14,303 nucleotides of DNA. It comes from Spirochaetaceae bacterium (GTDB lineage Bacteria > Spirochaetota > Spirochaetia > Treponematales > Breznakiellaceae). Every line of letters starts with the position of its first letter. Position 1 is the stretch's first letter. Positions 1 through 7,550 of the stretch are shown here, one piece after another. The position numbers were made by a program, and so were the translations under genes. The notes beneath the pieces are model-generated. The model was not told the DNA's origin. It did no database searches and saw only the letters and a list, made by a program, of their open reading frames with translations. The stretch covers positions 1 to 14,303 of the forward strand of contig JAIRZA010000087.1 in NCBI GenBank assembly GCA_031267475.1, given 5' to 3'.

Positions 1-9
1 CCTCCTTTT
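1..9 (-). promoter_or_regulatory. Strong Shine-Dalgarno sequence for a gene starting off the left edge
   Basis: The first nine bases read AAAAGGAGG on the minus strand, a near-perfect ribosome binding site pointing left and out of the window. It suggests that a minus-strand gene starts within about 5-10 bases beyond position 1, divergent from cmk. No part of that coding sequence is visible. The AT-rich stretch at 10-40 would hold its promoter, but no clear -35/-10 pair can be named. Confidence 0.45.
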
Positions 10-42
10 GCAATTAAAACCTAATTAACCGTCTTTATCTAG

Positions 43-413
43 TACCCGCCCCCGCCAGCGGGTTTCACAACACAAGGGCGTGGAGTTTCGCGTAGCGCAA
101 CAACGGGGGACCTCGCGCCGCGGGGTGCCCGACCCGGCGGCCATCCCACAGTCACAGGGCCCGCGGCGAGGGGCGGGGGGTTGTGCGCTCCCCCCCCCCG
201 GCCGGGATCACCCCGCGCGGGTTGTGCATCCCGTGGTTGGGTTTTGCTGGGTTTTTGGGGCTACCCCCAACCCCCACGCCCCCGGTGAAATTCCGGCGAT
301 TACAATGGCTGGAGTTTCGCCATGCGAAACTCCCTAAGCAAGCGCATAGCGCTTGCGGCGCAAACTCCACGCCTTCGTGTTGTGAAACCCGCTGGCGGGC
401 TGGCGGGCGGGTA
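43..413. repeat. Intergenic element bounded by long inverted repeats
   Basis: The left arm at 51-88 and the right arm at 362-399 are reverse complements over 38 bases with two mismatches. Similarity continues outward to about 43 and 413 with a small indel in a CCCGCC-rich tract. The interior is strongly G/C-run rich and holds nested hairpins: GGAGTTTCGC-CAT-GCGAAACTCC (311-333) and GCAAGCGC-ATA-GCGCTTGC (338-356). GGAGTTTCGC also occurs at 82-91. Two smaller pairings are visible, TTGGGG with CCCCAA (255-270) and an imperfect pairing of 111-124 with 159-171. No transposase or credible ORF lies inside, so this looks like a non-autonomous, miniature-type palindromic element or a structured intergenic RNA region rather than an insertion sequence. 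Confidence 0.6.
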
Positions 414-428
414 AATTTTGCAAATACC

Positions 429-458
429 TTGTAGTAACATAGAGACACCTGCTATAAT
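429..458 (+). promoter_or_regulatory. Sigma-70-type promoter for cmk-rpsA
   Basis: A perfect TATAAT lies at 453-458 and is preceded by TGC (450-452), an extended -10. A weak -35 (TTGTAG, 429-434) sits 18 bases upstream. Transcription would start near 465, leaving a leader of about 17 nt before the cmk ATG at 482. No clear ribosome binding site is present in that leader. The promoter lies just outside the right arm of the inverted-repeat element, so the element has not disrupted it. Confidence 0.6.
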
Positions 459-481
459 ATATTACAAGTGTTCAATATAAT

Positions 482-1138
482 ATGGTAATAGCTATAGACG
501 GACCGGCAGGGTCGGGCAAAAGCACAATAGCGGAAATGCTGGCAAAACAATTAACATTGGACAACGGCGGACGCTTCGTTTACATCAACTCCGGCAACCT
601 ATACCGGGCGCTCACACTCGCCTGCGTACAACACGAAGTTGACATACAAGACGAAAAAGCCGTAGCCAGCCTTGCGCGGAGCGCGGACATAGAGTACCAG
701 AACGGCGCGGTATATTTGAACGGAGCAGACGTAAGCGCGCAATTACGCGGCGACAACATAGACCGCGCAGTGTCGAAAGTTTCCGCAAACATACCAGCCC
801 GCCATGTGATCAACGCGCTGATACGAAAAATAGCGGCGAACAACAACGCCGTCGTAGAAGGCCGGGACATGACAACAGTCGTTTTCCCGGACGCGGAGGC
901 GCGATTCTACCTTGACGCATCGGCAGAATCCCGCGCGCGGAGACGCTTTGAACAAGGAGTTTCAAAACTCGGCATAGAAGAAATACAAAAATCGATAGAA
1001 GAACGCGACAGTATGGACAAGAATAAACCAGAAGGCAGCCTAAAAATCGCGGATAACGTCATATATATCGACTCATCCCACTTGACGATAAAGCAAGTTT
1101 ATGAGAAATTAGAAAAGATAATACGGTTAAAAGGATGA
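482..1138 (+). CDS. cmk: Cytidylate (CMP/dCMP) kinase
   Basis: It transfers phosphate from ATP to CMP or dCMP in the cytoplasm, recycling pyrimidine nucleotides. The 218-residue length is normal for bacterial Cmk. The P-loop GPAGSGKS is at residues 7-14, directly after an MVIAIDG beta strand. The family motif EGRDMTTVVFPDAE follows in mid-protein (usual form GRDIGTVVFPDA), then an Arg-rich lid (ESRARRRFEQ). The ATG at 482 gives the canonical N-terminus. No strong ribosome binding site precedes it. The gene ends in TGA three bases before rpsA and in the same reading frame, so the two are almost certainly cotranscribed. The pairing of cmk with rpsA is common in bacteria, and from memory the two are annotated as one fused ORF in Treponema pallidum. 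Confidence 0.95.
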   Translation: MVIAIDGPAGSGKSTIAEMLAKQLTLDNGGRFVYINSGNLYRALTLACVQHEVDIQDEKAVASLARSADIEYQNGAVYLNGADVSAQLRGDNIDRAVSKVSANIPARHVINALIRKIAANNNAVVEGRDMTTVVFPDAEARFYLDASAESRARRRFEQGVSKLGIEEIQKSIEERDSMDKNKPEGSLKIADNVIYIDSSHLTIKQVYEKLEKIIRLKG

Positions 1139-1141
1139 ACC

Positions 1142-2881
1142 ATGGGTCAGATGGAAGTGGAAGAGGAAGCAAAGAGCGGGGCGGATTCCGCAAACCCCAA
1201 TAGCAGCTCCCAAACACAAATGCAGCAAGAGTATGAAGCGTATTTTAAAGCGCTTGAGCAGTTGGAAGAAGGACAACTTGTTATAGGCACAGTCATGCAA
1301 GTTACCGCCGATCAAGTCTTCGTTGACGTCAACTATAAATCAGAGGGAAAGATTCCCCTAGGGGAATTCGCGGAGACACCCAAAATTGGCGATACAGTAT
1401 CGGTTATTCTTGAAAAAAAAGAGAATAAATACGGCGAAGTAGTCGTTTCCAAACAAAAAGCGGACGCTAAACTTGCGTGGAAAGATCTAAAACAGGCTTT
1501 TAACGAACATTTGCCTGTAAAAGGCCTTATTGAAAAGACAGTCAAAGGCGGCTACGACGTCCGCTTGGCCGGCGACGCCCACGCTTTTTTGCCAATAAGC
1601 CAGGTTGACGTAAAACGCATCGAAAAGCCGGAAAGCATAGTAGGCAAAACCGTAGAAGTTTATATCGAGCGGCTTTATTCGGACGGAAAACCTAACATAA
1701 TCGTCAACCGCAGAAAACTACTGGAAGAGACCGCGGAAAGCAAGCGGGCGGAATTCTTTGCGACTATACCCGTTGGCAGCGAGATTGACGGCGTTGTAAA
1801 GTCGTTCACATCTTTCGGCGCTTTTGTCGATTTAGGCGGATTTGACGGACTTTTGCACATCCATGATATGAGCTGGGGACACGTGATGCGCCCCAAGGAC
1901 TTTGTCAAACGCGGGCAAAAAATCAAAGTAAAAGTCATCAGAATAGATCCTGAAGAAAAACGCATAAACCTTTCGTTAAAGCATTTTACAGACGATCCGT
2001 GGGTGCATTTTGAAGATAAATACCATGTAAACGACGTAGTCAAAGGCAAAGTAACCAAACTCACCGATTTTGGCGCTTTTATCGAGATAGAAGAAGGAAT
2101 AGAAGGACTCGCCCACATATCAGAATTCTCGTGGATTAGGAAAGTGCAGAAACCCAGCGATGTCGTCGGCTTAGGCGACGAAGTCGAATGTATGATTTTA
2201 GGCTACGATCTACAAGCGGGGCGCGTTTCTTTGGGACTAAAACAAGTCAAATCGAATCCATGGGCGAATCTGACGGAGCGCTATCCCGCGGGAACACGAC
2301 TTAAACGAAAAGTGGTAAAAATCACCAACGCCGGCGCTTTCGTGGAACTGGAAGAAGGAATAGACGGCTTCTTGCACAGCGACGACATTTCATGGACAAA
2401 GAAGATAAAACACCCAAGCTCCGAGCTTAAACTGGGAGAGGACATAGATGTTATCGTATTAGAGGCGGATGTCAAAAACAGAAACGTCAGACTCGGCATA
2501 AAGCAGCTTAGCGAGGACCCCTGGCGCAGTTTCGCGGCGGCGTACGGGCATGGCGACACAATAGAAGGCGAAGTCAGCTCCATAACCGACTTTGGATTGT
2601 TTATCAAGATTCCCGGCGGAATTGACGGACTAGTGCATAAAACCAACCTTACAGAAAAAAAAGAAGACAACGCGGACGAGGCGCTTAAGGCTTATAAAGT
2701 AGGCGATAAAATTAAGGCGGTCCTTATCGAGTTGCAGCCGGATAAACGAAAAGCGGCTTTTTCCGTCAGGGACTACAAAAGGAAAGCGCAGCGGGATGAA
2801 ATTTCACGCTACATGGCCGCGGAAGAAACAGGTCATTCGACTTTTACACTCGGAGATATGCTTAAATCGCGGGAAGTGTAG
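1142..2881 (+). CDS. rpsA: 30S ribosomal protein S1, six S1 domains
   Basis: S1 binds mRNA on the 30S subunit and helps load messages with weak ribosome binding sites. Six OB-fold S1 domains are visible at residues about 44-105, 124-192, 212-281, 296-367, 383-455 and 470-543. Domains 3-6 show the F-G-x-F-[VI]-x-[IL] and [DE]-G-[FL] hallmarks, for example SFGAFVDLGGFDGLLHI. The first two are the divergent ribosome-docking type. The 579-residue length matches long proteobacterial-type S1 (557 in E. coli). AAGGA at 1131-1135, inside the end of cmk, sits six bases before the ATG, which indicates translational coupling. An acidic, Ser/Gln-rich stretch of about 40 residues precedes domain 1. No terminator is visible in the 57 bases downstream. 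Confidence 0.97.
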   Translation: MGQMEVEEEAKSGADSANPNSSSQTQMQQEYEAYFKALEQLEEGQLVIGTVMQVTADQVFVDVNYKSEGKIPLGEFAETPKIGDTVSVILEKKENKYGEVVVSKQKADAKLAWKDLKQAFNEHLPVKGLIEKTVKGGYDVRLAGDAHAFLPISQVDVKRIEKPESIVGKTVEVYIERLYSDGKPNIIVNRRKLLEETAESKRAEFFATIPVGSEIDGVVKSFTSFGAFVDLGGFDGLLHIHDMSWGHVMRPKDFVKRGQKIKVKVIRIDPEEKRINLSLKHFTDDPWVHFEDKYHVNDVVKGKVTKLTDFGAFIEIEEGIEGLAHISEFSWIRKVQKPSDVVGLGDEVECMILGYDLQAGRVSLGLKQVKSNPWANLTERYPAGTRLKRKVVKITNAGAFVELEEGIDGFLHSDDISWTKKIKHPSSELKLGEDIDVIVLEADVKNRNVRLGIKQLSEDPWRSFAAAYGHGDTIEGEVSSITDFGLFIKIPGGIDGLVHKTNLTEKKEDNADEALKAYKVGDKIKAVLIELQPDKRKAAFSVRDYKRKAQRDEISRYMAAEETGHSTFTLGDMLKSREV

Positions 2882-2938
2882 CAAAAGAGCATCCGGTGCG
2901 GACTGATAAGCGCTTTGTGAGTTGACGGCGTAATTTAT

Positions 2939-4456
2939 ATGTTGACGTATGTTGACCCGGATAAATTCCGCACACTGATCGAGACAGGAGCCTTGATCAA
3001 TTCGGACCATTCCGGTATTCACGATCTTTTAACAATAATCGTTGAATCGGCGGGCAGACTGTGCGGCGCGGTTTCCGCCTGCCTCCTCCTTGCCGATGAA
3101 ACACGCGGGCGCTTATTTTTTGAGGTAGCCATAGGTTTTTCGGAGAATATGCGCCTTGAAAAACAGAGCATCGCAATCGGGGAGGGCATCGCCGGCTGGG
3201 TTGCCCGCTATAATAAATCACTCATCATCAATGACGCGGATAATTCTGAACGCCGCCTTGCGGCTATTTTTGAACAGAGCGATTTTCCCGCAAAGACAAT
3301 CATCGCCGTCCCGATGCTGGTAAAAGAACATTGCGTCGGCGTGCTTGAAGTCATAAACAAAGAAAACGGCGTTCAATTTTCCAGCGAAGACCTCGAATGG
3401 CTGGAAATATTTGCGAATCAGGCGGCGCTGGCTTTGCAACACGCGAAAAATTACGAAAAAATTCAGGACGAATCCGCCATTTTGCGGGAACAACTAGAAA
3501 CAAGCGGCGCGTTTCACACGCTAATTTCGAAAAGCGCGGTTATGCAGGAAAAACTAGCAGTCATAGACCGCCTTGCCGCCACCGATTCCGCCGTGCTTAT
3601 ACTTGGCGAAAGCGGCTCCGGGAAGGAACTCGCCGCGGAGCAGATACATTTGCGAAGCCCGCGAAGGACGGGGCCCTTTGTGCGCGTAAACTGCGCGGCG
3701 CTGCCGTCCGGCCTTGCGGAAAGCGAACTGTTCGGCCATGTGAAAGGCGCGTTCACCGGTGCGGTGAATACCCGCATGGGACGTTTTGAAGCGGCTGACG
3801 GCGGAACAATCTTTTTTGACGAGATTGGCGATATGCCCCTCGATCTACAAGCGAAACTCCTGCGCGTAATCCAGCAAAAGACCTTTGAAAAAGTAGGCTC
3901 GACAACACCGCAAACCGCCGACGCGCGGATACTTGCCGCGACAAACAAGAACATCGAAAAACTTGTCGCCGAAGAAAAATTTAGGAGCGATTTATACTAT
4001 CGCCTCAATGTACTGCCAATCTATGTGCCGCCCTTGCGCCAAAGACGCGAAGACATACCCGAACTCGCCCGTTTTTTCCTTGAAAATTGTATGCGCGACA
4101 TGAAAAAACGATTTGAGGGCTTTTCGGACGAAGCCATGCAGTCCCTCATCGCTCATTCTTGGCCGGGCAACGTCCGCGAATTGGAAAACTGTGTGCAGCG
4201 GGGCTGTGTTACCGCCGCCGGCTCTGTGATTACAAAAGCGGATTTATTTCCCGGCGCGGAAACAATATTCAGCGCAAGCGGCGCGGACGCCGCCCAGTCG
4301 TTTAAAACGGCGATGAACGCTTTCAAAGCCCATTTTATCAAAAAGACCCTAAAAGAGCATAACTGGAATCAGACTGAAACGGCGCGGGCTCTTGACATAC
4401 AGAGGACATATTTAGCTAAAATGATACGGGATTTTAGCATTAGCAAGGCTGGATGA
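2939..4456 (+). CDS. GAF-domain sigma-54-dependent transcription activator (NifA/FhlA-like)
   Basis: This is an enhancer-binding ATPase that would remodel RNA polymerase-sigma-54 at -24/-12 promoters. Domains in order: a GAF sensor at residues about 25-168, a helical linker to about 190, the AAA+ core at 195-415 and a Fis-type helix-turn-helix at about 460-500. The core shows Walker A GESGSGKE (223-230), the sigma-54 contact loop GAFTGA (270-275), Walker B FFDEIGD and the RSDLYYRLNVLPI arginine-finger region. There is no receiver domain, so control should come from a ligand or partner acting on GAF, as in NifA and FhlA, rather than from a histidine kinase. The start is ATG with a poor ribosome binding site; GTTGAC occurs three times around it (2921, 2941, 2951). 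Its target genes are unknown. It follows rpsA by 57 bases. Confidence 0.9.
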   Translation: MLTYVDPDKFRTLIETGALINSDHSGIHDLLTIIVESAGRLCGAVSACLLLADETRGRLFFEVAIGFSENMRLEKQSIAIGEGIAGWVARYNKSLIINDADNSERRLAAIFEQSDFPAKTIIAVPMLVKEHCVGVLEVINKENGVQFSSEDLEWLEIFANQAALALQHAKNYEKIQDESAILREQLETSGAFHTLISKSAVMQEKLAVIDRLAATDSAVLILGESGSGKELAAEQIHLRSPRRTGPFVRVNCAALPSGLAESELFGHVKGAFTGAVNTRMGRFEAADGGTIFFDEIGDMPLDLQAKLLRVIQQKTFEKVGSTTPQTADARILAATNKNIEKLVAEEKFRSDLYYRLNVLPIYVPPLRQRREDIPELARFFLENCMRDMKKRFEGFSDEAMQSLIAHSWPGNVRELENCVQRGCVTAAGSVITKADLFPGAETIFSASGADAAQSFKTAMNAFKAHFIKKTLKEHNWNQTETARALDIQRTYLAKMIRDFSISKAG

Positions 4457-4520
4457 AAGCGATGCGCGAAAACTTTAGTTCAAAAACTTCAGTTCTGAAA
4501 CTGGTTTGAAATAGGTCAAT

Positions 4521-4525
4521 AGGAG
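4521..4525 (+). promoter_or_regulatory. Ribosome binding site that fixes the TPR gene start
   Basis: AGGAG lies eight bases upstream of the ATG at 4534. It overlaps the first base of an in-frame GTG at 4525, so the longer GTG start is unlikely and the protein begins MEKNEIH. Confidence 0.75.
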
Positions 4526-4533
4526 TGTTACAA

Positions 4534-5277
4534 ATGGAAAAAAATGAAATTCACGCTGTGGTAAATAAAAATGATGCTGTATACAGCTTTTTTGCAAGGA
4601 ACCGCAAACCTTTTTTTATATCCGGCATCGCTATTGTAGTCTTGCTCGCAGGCTTTATTGCGGCCCTGATTGTTCGGGACGCGGCGCAAAAGGACGCGAC
4701 CGCTAAACTTGATATTCTTGTCGAGCGTTACAACGAGTTAAAAGGCAGCCTGACTGAAAACACCGCTGACAGCTCCGAACTCGAAGACAGCGCGGGGACC
4801 GAAACCGTTGAGAATTTGGCGAACGCCGAAGCTGTCGAGAGCTTGCTGACGGATCTTCAGGCGCTGGGCAAAAGCGCCGCAGGTTATCCCGCCGCCCGCG
4901 CTTGGTTCATGGCGGCGGACATTTATCATGAACGCAACGAATGGCAGACGGCGCAGGACGCTTGGCTTGCCGCCGCGTCTAAGGGCGGATCAACACATAT
5001 TACCCCCGTATGCCTGTTTAACGCGGCTGTAGCTGGTGAAGCGGCGGGAAATCCGGATTCCGCGCTGTCTAATTATAAAAAGGCGCTTACTTTTACAGAT
5101 TTCCCCGCGGCCGCGCGCGCTCAATTTTCGGTGGGGCGGCTTGCGGAAACGGGCGGCGATACAGAGGCGGCTGTTACGGCTTACCGCGCTCTTATCGATA
5201 AATGGCCTGCGGAAACGGATTGGGTGAATCTGGCTCAGTCAAGACTCCTTTTTTTGGATATATCTTCCCCGGAATGA
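4534..5277 (+). CDS. Single-pass membrane protein with TPR-like repeats
   Basis: Not recognised as a named gene. The 247-residue product has a short polar N-terminus with ARNRK just before a hydrophobic helix (residues about 27-47), so the N-terminus should face the cytoplasm and the rest should lie outside the inner membrane. An acidic, Ser/Thr/Glu-rich stretch (about 65-95) leads to a C-terminal half of paired helices with TPR character, seen in ARAWFMAADIYHERNEWQTA, NPDSALSNYKKAL and GGDTEAAVTAYRALIDKWP. This resembles the layout of YfgM-like and other TPR-anchored periplasmic scaffolds. A binding role is inferred; no enzyme motif is seen. It lies 77 bases after the sigma-54 activator with its own good ribosome binding site. 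Confidence 0.75.
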   Translation: MEKNEIHAVVNKNDAVYSFFARNRKPFFISGIAIVVLLAGFIAALIVRDAAQKDATAKLDILVERYNELKGSLTENTADSSELEDSAGTETVENLANAEAVESLLTDLQALGKSAAGYPAARAWFMAADIYHERNEWQTAQDAWLAAASKGGSTHITPVCLFNAAVAGEAAGNPDSALSNYKKALTFTDFPAAARAQFSVGRLAETGGDTEAAVTAYRALIDKWPAETDWVNLAQSRLLFLDISSPE

Positions 5278-5440
5278 CACAGTTCGATATATTTGCTATA
5301 TTTGATATTGAAAGCAGGCTGTCCGCCTGCGGCGGCGAATTACGGGCGTGTTGAGCGCGTCCGGCGTATATTTTTTGAGGCCGGCTGTCTGTAAAGCCGC
5401 GGCGGAGCGCCGCCGGAGCGTATTGCATGGAGTGTTGCGT
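5278..5440. other. Intergenic stretch with two stem-loops
   Basis: It begins with AT-rich near-repeats (GATATATTT, GCTATATTT, GATATT) at 5287-5310. GCAGGC-TGTCC-GCCTGC (5314-5330) and CGGCGG-AGCG-CCGCCG (5400-5415) can form hairpins. Neither is followed by a T tract, so neither is a convincing terminator. The second lies just upstream of the lipoprotein ribosome binding site and could affect its translation. No clear -35/-10 pair was found. Confidence 0.35.
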
Positions 5441-6688
5441 ATGAGAGCGAGGGGATTGATTATTGGCGCGGCGCTTCCTGTTATTGCGGCGCTGGTTTCT
5501 TGCGGAATAGACAGCTACAGTTATCTTTCGCCTGTTGTAACTGTAAGCTCCACATTGAATAGTCAAGCGGTTATACGGCTGCCTGACGCTCCTGATGTAA
5601 TCACTATGGATTTCACCACAGGAAAACCGCCTAACATGACGATAGCCAACCAGACAAAGGATTTAGGATCCGACTACGAGATATTTTACAGAATATATCT
5701 GAGTGATAAAATGGAAATGACTGTGAACACCAGTACGATACGGAGTACCGTTAATTCGGCGCTTGACTCGGATTGGACGGCGCTTGAGCCTTATACGGTT
5801 GATTCTAACAACCTTTCGTCATCGGTGCTTACGGCCTTCACTACCCGTAAATATTATTCTGTATTAACAGCGTCTAACGGTAATTTAACGCGTTCTAACG
5901 GAAACGGCGCGTTTAACCCCGCGCCGTCCGACCGGCTGTTTATGACTAGCGACGACCTTATAAACAAGGCGAATATATCAGATAACATTAACGCCGATGT
6001 GCAGGATAATACATCCATGGCTGACGGAGCGCAGCGTTATGTCTATGCTTCCATGTATATCGCTATGCGCGGCTTTGACCAGCTTACGTTGAACCCTTTT
6101 TACAGTTCGCCTACTTTTATCAATATTTTTTTACTGCCTGCCAGTGTGCCCAGCGTTCCGGTTACCGGCGTAAGCCTTGCTCCGTCGCCGGCGGCCGCCA
6201 ATCCCGCCATAAAATTGACCGCCGCGGTTACGCCCGCCAACGCGACGAATACCGGTGTTAAATGGTCAATAGATAACACGAATAATGCGGCGTTGCGTGT
6301 GCTGGAAAACAACACTGCGATAGTCTCCAGTCTGACCGGTTCCGGTACCGCTCGGGTTACTGTTACGACAGACGACGGCAATCATACGGCTTATTCGGAT
6401 GTTGCGCTTTCCGGCATAGCGGCGGAAAAGATTATCATCAAATATGATGGCGAGCAGAAAGAATCGATGGCGCTTTACGTTAATGGACAGATAACCTTAG
6501 AGGCGGAAATAACGCCCGCCGCCGCGTCGTTCACGACGGCTACATGGTATTCAAGCAATCCGTCTATCGTAATGGTTGACACGAATGGGTCTGTAACAGC
6601 AAAAGCGCTTGGAAACGCTGTAATAACAGCGACCACGGCTGACGGAACAGAGCTTGCCGCGACGTGCGGTATTACGGTGGTGCAGTAG
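5441..6688 (+). CDS. Surface or periplasmic lipoprotein with two Big_2-type Ig-like domains
   Basis: The 415-residue product starts with a lipoprotein signal, MRARGLIIGAALPVIAALVSC, with lipobox LVSC and Cys21 as the lipid-modified residue. GGAG at 5429-5432, eight bases before the ATG at 5441, supports this start over an in-frame GTG at 5348. Residues 22-235 form a domain I do not recognise, rich in Asn, Thr and Ser. Two Ig-like domains follow at about 239-325 and 327-415. They carry the Big_2 pattern of a V-[TS]-x-[LI] opening, TPA-ATN/TPAAAS, a W-S/W-Y-S-S strand, and a final T-A-x-x-x-[GD] strand. Such domains usually act as spacers or adhesion modules on exported proteins. No catalytic motif is visible. 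Its stop abuts the stop of map on the other strand. Confidence 0.85.
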   Translation: MRARGLIIGAALPVIAALVSCGIDSYSYLSPVVTVSSTLNSQAVIRLPDAPDVITMDFTTGKPPNMTIANQTKDLGSDYEIFYRIYLSDKMEMTVNTSTIRSTVNSALDSDWTALEPYTVDSNNLSSSVLTAFTTRKYYSVLTASNGNLTRSNGNGAFNPAPSDRLFMTSDDLINKANISDNINADVQDNTSMADGAQRYVYASMYIAMRGFDQLTLNPFYSSPTFINIFLLPASVPSVPVTGVSLAPSPAAANPAIKLTAAVTPANATNTGVKWSIDNTNNAALRVLENNTAIVSSLTGSGTARVTVTTDDGNHTAYSDVALSGIAAEKIIIKYDGEQKESMALYVNGQITLEAEITPAAASFTTATWYSSNPSIVMVDTNGSVTAKALGNAVITATTADGTELAATCGITVVQ

Positions 6689-7447
6689 TTAATCTTCTGT
6701 AAGAATCTCTGTGTGGTCTGAAAATATCGCTATGGTATGTTCCCAATGGGCGGACGCTTTGCCGTCCGCCGTAACGACTGTCCAGTCGTCGTCTAATATT
6801 TCTATTTCGCCGGTTCCAAGGTTTATCATTGGTTCGATAGCTAAAACCATGCCCTCGCGCAGACGCGGGTTGGGGCCGTCTGTTGGGCAGTTAGGGATGG
6901 ACGGGTCTTCGTGAACTTCAAGCCCGACACCGTGTCCGCAAAATTGATACACAATCCCGTACCCTTCGGCGCTGGCGCGCGACTCGACGGCGCGGCCTAT
7001 TGAAAATAGCCTGTCGCCGGCGCGAGCAGCCTCTATACCTTTATACAGACATTCGCGGGTAACGGTGTTTAGGCGGTGGAAAGCCTCGCTTACTTTGCCA
7101 GCCTCGACGGTTACCGATTTGTCGCTTATATAGCCGTTTAAGTCTATGCCGCTGTCAATCGATACAAGGTCGCCTTCTTTTATTTTTCGCCTTGACGGTA
7201 TGCCGTGAATCACTTCTTCATTTATAGAGATACAAAGGGCAGCCGGAAACGGATTGTTACGCGGACCGTAACCTAAAAAAGCAGGTTTTCCGCCTTTTTC
7301 TTTTATCCAGCGCCGCGCCCACCTGTCCAGTTCAATTGTTTCTATGCCCGGCTGCGCCAGCGGGAGCATTTCCTTATACATAAGGGCGAGCAACTTGCAA
7401 GATTCGCGGATGCCTTCGATTTGTTTCGTGTTTTTATAACGTATCAT
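6689..7447 (-). CDS. map: Type I methionine aminopeptidase
   Basis: It removes the initiator methionine from nascent proteins using two divalent metal ions. All five ligands of the pita-bread fold are present: Asp98 (VSIDSG), Asp109 (YISDKS), His172 (CGHGVG), Glu205 (AIEPMI) and Glu236 (WEHTIA), together with the active-site His81 (EVIHGIP) and the HEDP motif. The 252-residue length is normal for a single-domain type I enzyme without an N-terminal zinc extension. AGGTGA at 7452-7457 lies four bases upstream of the ATG. A terminator separates it from the upstream leuCD-hydrolase block, so it is probably transcribed alone. TATAAA at about 7466-7471 is a possible -10, but no good -35 is seen. 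Its last base is adjacent to the end of the convergent lipoprotein gene. Confidence 0.95.
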   Translation of the reverse strand: MIRYKNTKQIEGIRESCKLLALMYKEMLPLAQPGIETIELDRWARRWIKEKGGKPAFLGYGPRNNPFPAALCISINEEVIHGIPSRRKIKEGDLVSIDSGIDLNGYISDKSVTVEAGKVSEAFHRLNTVTRECLYKGIEAARAGDRLFSIGRAVESRASAEGYGIVYQFCGHGVGLEVHEDPSIPNCPTDGPNPRLREGMVLAIEPMINLGTGEIEILDDDWTVVTADGKASAHWEHTIAIFSDHTEILTED

Positions 7448-7498
7448 TTATTCACCTATTTACCATTTATATTTATGGCCGCTTACAGCCGCCGTTCC

Positions 7499-7550
7499 AA
7501 AAATGTAAGACTTGCGAGATAAGCAGGCGAGTTATTGAGCGAGTCTTGCA
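7499..7550 (-). terminator. Probable intrinsic terminator after the hydrolase gene
   Basis: The 12-base arms at 7504-7515 and 7539-7550 pair with two wobble positions. An inner ATAA/TTAT pairing shortens the loop. On the minus strand the stem is followed immediately by TTTTT (7499-7503), the order expected of a Rho-independent terminator. It begins directly after the hydrolase stop codon, and map starts about 50 bases further on. Confidence 0.6.

Noticed and set aside
234..250. Possible sigma-54 -24/-12 promoter (TGG...TGCT)
   Set aside because: The GG to GC spacing is nine bases, not ten, and the site lies inside the G-rich repeat core.
424..432. AATACCTTG near cmk matched inversely by CAAGGTATT near 14166
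   Set aside because: A nine-base match over a 14 kb window is expected by chance; the flanks do not extend it.
80..448. Three overlapping open frames of 83-98 codons in the inverted-repeat region
   Set aside because: They are Pro/Gly/Arg-rich products of GC-rich repeats, lack ribosome binding sites and span the palindromic arms.
1352..1367. Perfect 16-base palindrome ATTCCCCTAGGGGAAT inside rpsA
   Set aside because: It lies in conserved coding sequence (IPLGE) with no other operator context; chance is the simplest explanation.
5348..5440. N-terminal extension of the lipoprotein from a GTG
   Set aside because: The lipoprotein signal begins at the ATG at 5441, which has a good ribosome binding site; the extension is Arg-rich and overlaps a hairpin.
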